Translations under genes and position numbers: made by a program
Notes under the pieces: generated by a model
Seen by the model: only the letters and a program-made list of their open reading frames with translations
The model's database searches: none
What the model was told of the DNA's origin: nothing
Assembly (NCBI GenBank): GCA_964369805.1
Contig: CAYJFM010000001.1
Span: 20,698-84,697, forward strand
DNA length: 64,000 nucleotides
Direction of reading: 5' to 3'
Source of the DNA: CAYJHC01 sp964369805
GTDB lineage: Bacteria; Bacillota; Clostridia; Peptostreptococcales; Anaerovoracaceae
Part shown: one piece after another, positions 58,858-64,000 of the stretch
Numbering within the stretch: the first letter of the stretch is position 1
Layout of the letters: each line of letters opens with the position of its first letter

Positions 58858-61206
58858 ATGAAGAAAACATTAAAGATGCTACTCTGCATCTGTATTTTCA
58901 TGAGTGCGGTTAGCCCTACGAATACGTATGCGGACCTAGAATCTAATATTGTATATAAATTAAACAATCCCAAGAACATTCAGCTGACTAATGTAGAGAT
59001 AGAACTAGATAAGGCAGGGGAAACTATTTCCTTTGAAGAGAGCATGGAAAATCTAAGCAAAGGCTTATCTGACATGGTAACAGGAAACACCTCTACTCAA
59101 ATATATTATGAAAATGAAAAAGATCAGGCTGAGAATACTGTTAAGGTGGATTTGGACTTTGCGGGACACACCATACCTGCACCAGCTAACGTTATGTTTT
59201 TGATGGATCAATCTGGATCAATGAATATGGCTAGCCAGTTAAAGTCTTTATCAGAAAATACTACTCCGTGTGTAAATGATGATCACTACTACAGAATCAG
59301 AATAAACTTAAAAGGATATATGTATAGCTATTATTTAAATCCACAGGAAGCAGGACTTACTGACTCTTGGGGAAGTCAAAAAACGGCTGTATTAAACAAA
59401 ATTAGAGAGGACGCAGTCGCTGCGGGGGTAGCAGATAGTCCATCAGATGTAATATCTGTTATGTCAACTTATGATTTAAATGATGCACCAGAATCTAATC
59501 ATTTTAGGTTAGCTGATGGTGTTACAAAAAATGGGCTTTCATTAGAAAATAGGTTTTTTGATATTGATGGCTCGAATCCATGGACCATCGTAGAAGAAGA
59601 ACTTGAGTATTTTGAAAAGATAGACCTAGGACCTCTAGAGGAAGCTGGAAGTACAGAACTATATTTTTCTCCCTACAGCTGGTATAACACTCCTGGTGCA
59701 CCTGAAACTTTAGATTGGACTAAAGTAGGATCAGATGCATATTTTAAAGATTTAGATAGCAAATCTCTTTGTTACGATCGAATGATGATTTCTAAAATAT
59801 TATTTTACGAACTATCAACTTTTTCTGTAAATGAAAATCAAGAAAATAAAATTGGTTTTGCCAAATACGCCGCGAAAACAAGAGAAAGTCAACCTCTAGA
59901 GCATACTTATTTTGACTATGATGTATTTATGGAAACTGATGGCTATGGGTGGACTAACTGGTCCGATGCCTATAGTTTTGCTGACAAAAGTTTTGATGCG
60001 GTGACTGGCGGACAAGATATGGTAATAATGGTGACTGATGGGGCACCTACTATTGGCACGACCAGTGTAGAGGGTATAAAATCTTCAGTAGATGCTTTGA
60101 ATAGTGAACATGGTGCACTAGCTTTTTTCGTAGGGATTAGCTTATCAAAGGACACTATGACTAAATTTGAAGAGGCGGCTTCAACAGATACTACTACAGG
60201 AGAGCATCAAGCCTATAATGGAACCTCATTAGAAGATTTTCAAGCTATTGCAGACTTTTTGAGAGAAGTTCTTACTTCTGCAACAGAAATGAAAAGCACT
60301 CTTGGTGAAATTTTCACACTGAGAATTGATGAAAATCACCCAGTGACAGTAGAGTATGTTTATTCTTTCAACGATGAAGATATTAAAGAAACTAGAACCT
60401 TTGACTCTTTGGAAGCAGCAGAAGAGGTGGGATTAGTTTATGACGAAGAAAGCAATACTATTTCATGGGATATGCACCAAATTGGAATTAAGCAGGCGAG
60501 GCTTAGCTATTATGAAAAGATAGACGAAACTAAAGTCGACTGGGAAACAATAGAGAAGGGCGGCCAAATTGAAGGCTTCACTAATGAAGGGACGGTGGTT
60601 GACTATATTGACAGGACTGGTAAGCCATCTAATATTGAAGGGGATGAAACCGCAAGTTTTACATTAAAAAATGTGTCTTACCTAACTATTGAGAATGTAA
60701 CAACGACACCATACTCTGTTAATAGAGGTGAAGATATTGATTATCTAATAACGGTAAAAAACACAGGGGTTTTGACAGCGGAAAATGTAATTGTGAGACA
60801 AAAAATACCAGAAAACACAAAATACAAATGGAGTGATAAGGCTGTATATGATGAGGGAAAAAATGAACTCATATATACTATCCCTATACTAGAGGCAGGT
60901 GGTGTAGAGAGTTTTAGCTATAAAGCAACTGTAGATGCAAATAATGTAGAAATACTTAGCTCTGCTCAATTGGGAGTTTCGGATCAAGTAGGCACCTTGG
61001 ATGGAGATGGAAATCCGATTCTTTCTGCAGAAGTCTTGAAACATAAAGCAACACATCATATAGATCCAGCGCCTGTTCCTACAGATGGAGATAGGCCATC
61101 AACAGGGGATAGCTTTGCGCTTGCAGCTGTAATAACACTTATGCTAGCAGCATTAATTGGAGCAGTTTCAATTGCAATAAAAAAGAAAAAATTTAATAAA
61201 GACTAA
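58858..61206 (+). CDS. Von Willebrand factor A surface protein with sortase-type anchor
   Basis: The 782-residue exported protein has a signal peptide (KMLLCICIFMSAVSPTNTYA, cleavage before Asp), then a VWA domain. Its metal-ion-dependent adhesion site starts at Asp117 (MDQSGSM), continuing with MVTDGAPTIG near residue 390; a long insert lies between. A DUF11-like repeat (IDYLITVKNTGVLTAENVIVRQKIP) follows near 625-720. The C-terminus has RPSTGD, a hydrophobic helix and KKKKFNKD, a sortase signal in which Arg replaces Leu of LPXTG. It is a probable adhesin or pilus-type subunit. No sortase gene is adjacent. The ATG at 58858 is set by the signal peptide; the ribosome site is weak (GTGAT). Confidence 0.88.
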   Translation: MKKTLKMLLCICIFMSAVSPTNTYADLESNIVYKLNNPKNIQLTNVEIELDKAGETISFEESMENLSKGLSDMVTGNTSTQIYYENEKDQAENTVKVDLDFAGHTIPAPANVMFLMDQSGSMNMASQLKSLSENTTPCVNDDHYYRIRINLKGYMYSYYLNPQEAGLTDSWGSQKTAVLNKIREDAVAAGVADSPSDVISVMSTYDLNDAPESNHFRLADGVTKNGLSLENRFFDIDGSNPWTIVEEELEYFEKIDLGPLEEAGSTELYFSPYSWYNTPGAPETLDWTKVGSDAYFKDLDSKSLCYDRMMISKILFYELSTFSVNENQENKIGFAKYAAKTRESQPLEHTYFDYDVFMETDGYGWTNWSDAYSFADKSFDAVTGGQDMVIMVTDGAPTIGTTSVEGIKSSVDALNSEHGALAFFVGISLSKDTMTKFEEAASTDTTTGEHQAYNGTSLEDFQAIADFLREVLTSATEMKSTLGEIFTLRIDENHPVTVEYVYSFNDEDIKETRTFDSLEAAEEVGLVYDEESNTISWDMHQIGIKQARLSYYEKIDETKVDWETIEKGGQIEGFTNEGTVVDYIDRTGKPSNIEGDETASFTLKNVSYLTIENVTTTPYSVNRGEDIDYLITVKNTGVLTAENVIVRQKIPENTKYKWSDKAVYDEGKNELIYTIPILEAGGVESFSYKATVDANNVEILSSAQLGVSDQVGTLDGDGNPILSAEVLKHKATHHIDPAPVPTDGDRPSTGDSFALAAVITLMLAALIGAVSIAIKKKKFNKD

Positions 61207-61264
61207 TTCTTTTTTGAATTTTCAAGGAGCCTATATATTGCGCAGGCTTGATAAAGATTATATG

Positions 61265-61301
61265 ACTCGGGCATCTTCTTAATGGAGTGTCCGAGTTTTT
61301 C
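61265..61301 (+). terminator. Terminator after VWA gene
   Basis: ACTCGGGCA (61265-61273) pairs with TGTCCGAGT (61288-61296, one G-U), followed by TTTTTCT. The next stretch to 61573 has no ORF I trust; it contains two AGATTAAATCT-type short repeats (about 61438 and 61506) and looks like degraded or boundary DNA. Confidence 0.8.
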
Positions 61302-61573
61302 TGTTATTTGCTGCAATCTATACTTCATAGTGTTTTTGTAAGCGTTCAAGGTTTTATTAAGGCTTATTCCAATAGCGTCAAGTAGAACAGTTGAGAATGC
61401 ACAAAATATTGATTTTTGGTTATAATGTGACTGCTTTTAGATTAAATCTATCGTGGTGCAGTTCGTAGTTACCATCAAATAGCACTGTTATGATAACCAC
61501 TTAAATTAAATCTATTTTTCATAATAATATTATCCTTCAAGTTTACTTAGTGTTAGTAGTTTTTTACTCTAAC

Positions 61574-61620
61574 AAAAGGATAGCATTATATTTTATCCTT
61601 TTGGCCGCTTTAAATGCGAC
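61574..61620 (-). terminator. Terminator-like hairpins after nuclease gene
   Basis: AAAAGGATA (61574-61582) pairs with TATCCTTTT (61594-61602), and GGCCGC/GCGACC (61603-61621) forms a smaller stem directly after the minus-strand stop. Confidence 0.6.
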
Positions 61621-61624
61621 CAAA

Positions 61625-62818
61625 TTACTCACTAAGTAAATAAACTATTCGCTGGGCTACTTTATTAGTAAAAATCTCAAATATTTCACTATCATATAAA
61701 TTGCAATAAGCTTCATTAAAATCTTTAAAGTTTGGACTATCACTTTCATTGTCATTAGGGCAGTATTCCCAATATGCCCACCAACCATGAATATGCGGAG
61801 GGAGCTTTATGATGATTGCAAGCTCGTTATAAGTAAACGGAATTGTTTTAGCTTCACCATTTGTTGGACAGCAATAGCCTAAAATGATATTGTAGTCATA
61901 ATCAATTTCAAGCCTTACCCATAAATCTACATTTTCTTTAAGACCTTGCTTAAAGGTATAATTCAAACTTGGATATGTTCTTTTTCCATAGGAAAGTTTA
62001 TTTATCCCACCATAATCATTAAACTCGTAGTCATGGGTGGATCTGACTTTTTCTTTTCCTACCTTATTTTCAATAGACTTAAATAATTTAACAATCAAGT
62101 CTGTGTTTGCGTGTTTGATACTACTTGCAATGTTTACAGCCGACTTCATATTATCGGCAGATGATGCGATAAGTTTCTTTATTTTCATTTCTTTTGTACA
62201 GCTAATTTTACCAGTAAATTTTTTTATTACCCCTATTAATTGCAATAGAATCTCTTTTATAGGAGGGGTTTTAATTATAGCGTTTTCTTTAAGGCATATT
62301 TCAAGCCAATTCAAAATATCATCAGCAAATGAAATGCATTCAATATTTTCGTTGGAAAGACTATTTGCACTCCACTGGCTCGGCATATCGCCAAAACGTG
62401 TAAGGTAATAAAGCTTGCTGTTTTTAGCTTTTTTGTAATAATCGCTGCACTGATTTTCCTGTTCTCCTGCATAGATTTTCACTTCAATAGGTATAAACCG
62501 TTCTTTTGTTTCGATAACTAAGTCAATTCTTCTGTTGGTATCAATTTGATATTCACGATATACTCTTGCAGTCTCAAATTCATCATCAGAAATAGAAAGT
62601 TTAAGGACATTTGATAAAAATAACTTTAAAAATATATTTCCCTTAAAGTGACTGCCACTTGGGGATAAAATTTCAGTTAACACTTTACAAATTGTAATCT
62701 CATCATGTGACTTGTTGATTATATCAAAAATATTGAAGTAGCCACCTGTTTCTTTTAGGTGCTTATCATATTTGTTAGAAATGGCTGATATTTCTAATAA
62801 TATTTTTTCTTCACTCAT
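61625..62818 (-). CDS. PD-(D/E)XK nuclease superfamily protein
   Basis: The 397-residue protein has the restriction-nuclease-like core RIDLVIETKERFIPIEVKIYAG followed by EQENQCSDYYKKA, i.e. D-x(n)-E-V-K plus a downstream Gln/Tyr helix. This matches the PDDEXK_4 family found in phage, plasmid and defence loci. The N-terminal DIINKSHDEITICKVLTEILSPSGSH is also typical. The C-terminal half ends in a WWAYWEYCP segment of unknown role. The start codon overlaps the stop of the upstream pseudogene (ATGAGTGA), so they were once coupled. Target (DNA or RNA) is unknown. Confidence 0.75.
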   Translation of the reverse strand: MSEEKILLEISAISNKYDKHLKETGGYFNIFDIINKSHDEITICKVLTEILSPSGSHFKGNIFLKLFLSNVLKLSISDDEFETARVYREYQIDTNRRIDLVIETKERFIPIEVKIYAGEQENQCSDYYKKAKNSKLYYLTRFGDMPSQWSANSLSNENIECISFADDILNWLEICLKENAIIKTPPIKEILLQLIGVIKKFTGKISCTKEMKIKKLIASSADNMKSAVNIASSIKHANTDLIVKLFKSIENKVGKEKVRSTHDYEFNDYGGINKLSYGKRTYPSLNYTFKQGLKENVDLWVRLEIDYDYNIILGYCCPTNGEAKTIPFTYNELAIIIKLPPHIHGWWAYWEYCPNDNESDSPNFKDFNEAYCNLYDSEIFEIFTNKVAQRIVYLLSE

Positions 62819-63398
62819 CTTCGTTCTCCTGTATTTTTATCCGACATGTAGCAAGTTGCTCCATTTCATCCTTGCTTAAAGCAAATGAATTTACAAACTG
62901 ATGTAACTGCAAGTACATCCTTAAAGCAGTTTGTAACAAGCGACTCGCAATCTTGTGGTAGTTTTTCCTGTAAAGGCTTAATTCTGCATCACTATATCCA
63001 TAGCTGATAATGGTATGGGTTTGATAGAGCTTTTCGCCAGTCATGGGGTTATAGTATGGTATTTGTCAATTTCTTTCTCTGTAGCATTTTCTAAGAACAA
63101 CACTTCATTACCTTGTGGCACTATGCGATTTTTAGAACTATTGATTTCGGTTAAAATTCGCTTTTTATCTTCTGTTTAGACACTCTGAATAATTTATACA
63201 TCATTTTCATTTCAAAAGCATAGATTTCATCACTATCTTGTGATGTCAATAAAACATCTAAGTTTGCAGGTCTTGGAGCAATTTTTGAGGATTGAATTGC
63301 CGCTCAAAATTTTTATTGAATACCTTACTACAAAAATCGATCTGCCTAGTCCCGAAAATATTGTAAGACATAGTAGATGATGAATGAAGTGTAATCAT
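62811..63398 (-). pseudogene. Frameshifted nuclease-like gene (PGN_0703-type PD-(D/E)XK)
   Basis: Four consecutive fragments in changing frames read as one protein: MITLHSSSTMSYNIFG... (from ATG 63398), then ...PANLDVLLTSQDSDEIYAFEMK, then ...RIVPQGNEVLFLENATEKE, then YYNPMTGEKLYQTHTII... to the stop at 62811. At least three frame changes interrupt it. HSSSTMSYN plus LDVLL and FEMK recall the PGN_0703-type restriction-nuclease family from memory. It starts 1 nt after the upstream gene stop and overlaps the downstream nuclease start. Sequencing error near a low-coverage end is an alternative explanation. Confidence 0.65.
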
Positions 63399-63399
63399 A

Positions 63400-64000
63400 T
63401 TATTCTGTATCTCCAATATTAGCAATGTTAATCTTACTAACGTCTAAAAAAACACTTAAATGCATTTCCTCGGATGCAAGTTTAGTGTCAAACGTAATAA
63501 CCAGATGGATGGGGAACTCGTAGCAATACTTCAAAAAATCGGATAAACCGAGTGTGGGTGAATAATGGCCAGGTGGTATTATAATATTTATATATCCAGC
63601 GAAATACTTTGCAAGCTCTTCTCTATCTCCGAGTTTTATATATGTACCTTTTTTTATATCATAATAATCACAATATTCACCTTTATATTCATCTTCATCT
63701 ATTTCATATTCATATATATCTAAGTCAGACGGAATAAGTTGGATATTTAAACTAGATATAAACTCAATGGCTTCTTTTACTCTATCTTCTTTAGATAGTT
63801 TGATTTTATCGAAATATACTAAGCCTTTGTTTTTGAAATCAGCTTTGAGCTCTTCAAATTCAAGGAAAAATGTTGAATGTAATAACAAAGTGTATTTTAT
63901 TAAATCTGGTATCTTAAAAGCATCATAATCTAAAAATAGTAAATCTGCAGATTCTAGTAGTTTATTTGTATGCAGAGTAGAGTTAAACGCACCATCAGAC
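63400..64000 (-). CDS. Unknown protein, 5' end outside window
   Basis: The frame stays open to the window end, giving at least 200 residues; the TTG at 63888 is therefore not the start. Visible text includes LLESADLLFLDYDAFKIPDL, YINIIIPPGHYSPTLGLSDF and HLVITFDTKLASEEMHLSVF. It is acidic and Tyr-rich, with no signal peptide in the visible part, and I recognise no family. It is followed after 1 nt by the frameshifted nuclease-like gene, so the three minus-strand genes form one operon of accessory character. Confidence 0.7.
   Translation of the reverse strand, partial: SDGAFNSTLHTNKLLESADLLFLDYDAFKIPDLIKYTLLLHSTFFLEFEELKADFKNKGLVYFDKIKLSKEDRVKEAIEFISSLNIQLIPSDLDIYEYEIDEDEYKGEYCDYYDIKKGTYIKLGDREELAKYFAGYINIIIPPGHYSPTLGLSDFLKYCYEFPIHLVITFDTKLASEEMHLSVFLDVSKINIANIGDTE

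Noticed and set aside
1..64000. tRNA or rRNA genes and insertion sequences
   Set aside because: No cloverleaf, CCA-end pattern, rRNA segment or transposase was recognised by reading; a tRNAscan/Infernal run would be decisive.

Overview
The window comes from a low-GC Gram-positive anaerobe, most likely a member of the Clostridia. Evidence is the AT-rich codon use, strong AGGAGG ribosome sites, TTGACA/TATAAT promoters, a HisZ-dependent short-form HisG, an RsbW/sigma-B-type pair after gyrBA, and amino-acid and nitrogen catabolism genes (cysteine desulfidase, an ornithine racemase-like enzyme, ureohydrolases, hydantoinase). An amino-acid-fermenting family such as Anaerovoracaceae would fit, but the sequence does not prove it. 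A run of exactly 100 N at 31059-31158 is a scaffold join, so linkage across it is not certain.

Layout. 1-12.7 kb: the end of an ABC-F ATPase, two stand-alone type IV prepilin-like genes around a nitroreductase, a redox-motif protein, cyuA, an acyl-CoA synthetase, an ornithine/alanine racemase-family gene, greA, lysS, asnS and a split Gate-domain membrane pair. 12.8-16.5 kb: a Fur/Zur-type regulator with a znuA-znuC-znuB transporter and an accessory lipoprotein, behind a promoter whose -10 lies inside a perfect palindrome. 16.6-23.7 kb (minus): a nitrogen-catabolic cluster with an M20 carbamoylase, hydantoinase, AraC regulator, two ureohydrolases and a YkvI-type permease. 24-31 kb: an EF-G paralogue and a 1572-residue surface protein with repeated hemoglobin-interaction-type modules, which carries the same GTTAG-N6-CTAAC element as the zur promoter.

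31.2-38 kb: gyrB, gyrA, an RsbW-like protein with a degenerate ATP site, its sigma factor, and trpS. 38-43 kb: molybdenum cofactor genes (moaA, moaC, mog, two MOSC-type proteins), then a WalJ-like hydrolase, rlmH and an HD protein. 43-50 kb: an NhaA-type antiporter, a TetM-like ribosome GTPase fused to a Rae1/YacP-like NYN nuclease, and a P-type ATPase behind a yybP-ykoY-type manganese riboswitch. 50.3-57.5 kb (minus): yaaA and a his operon with hisZ-hisG and hisF-hisI fusions and no hisD. 57.6-61.2 kb: rplM-rpsI with a probable L13 leader and a sortase-type von Willebrand surface protein. 61.6-64 kb (minus): the edge of an accessory, possibly defence-related, island with a PD-(D/E)XK nuclease, a frameshifted second nuclease-like gene and a gene cut by the window end.

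The most unusual object is the TetM-like GTPase fused to a Rae1-like nuclease (44650-47223). It joins in one chain a domain expected to bind the ribosomal A-site region and a nuclease family known to cut mRNA there. Next in interest are the shared palindrome linking the zinc operon with the giant surface protein, and the unusual his gene fusions.
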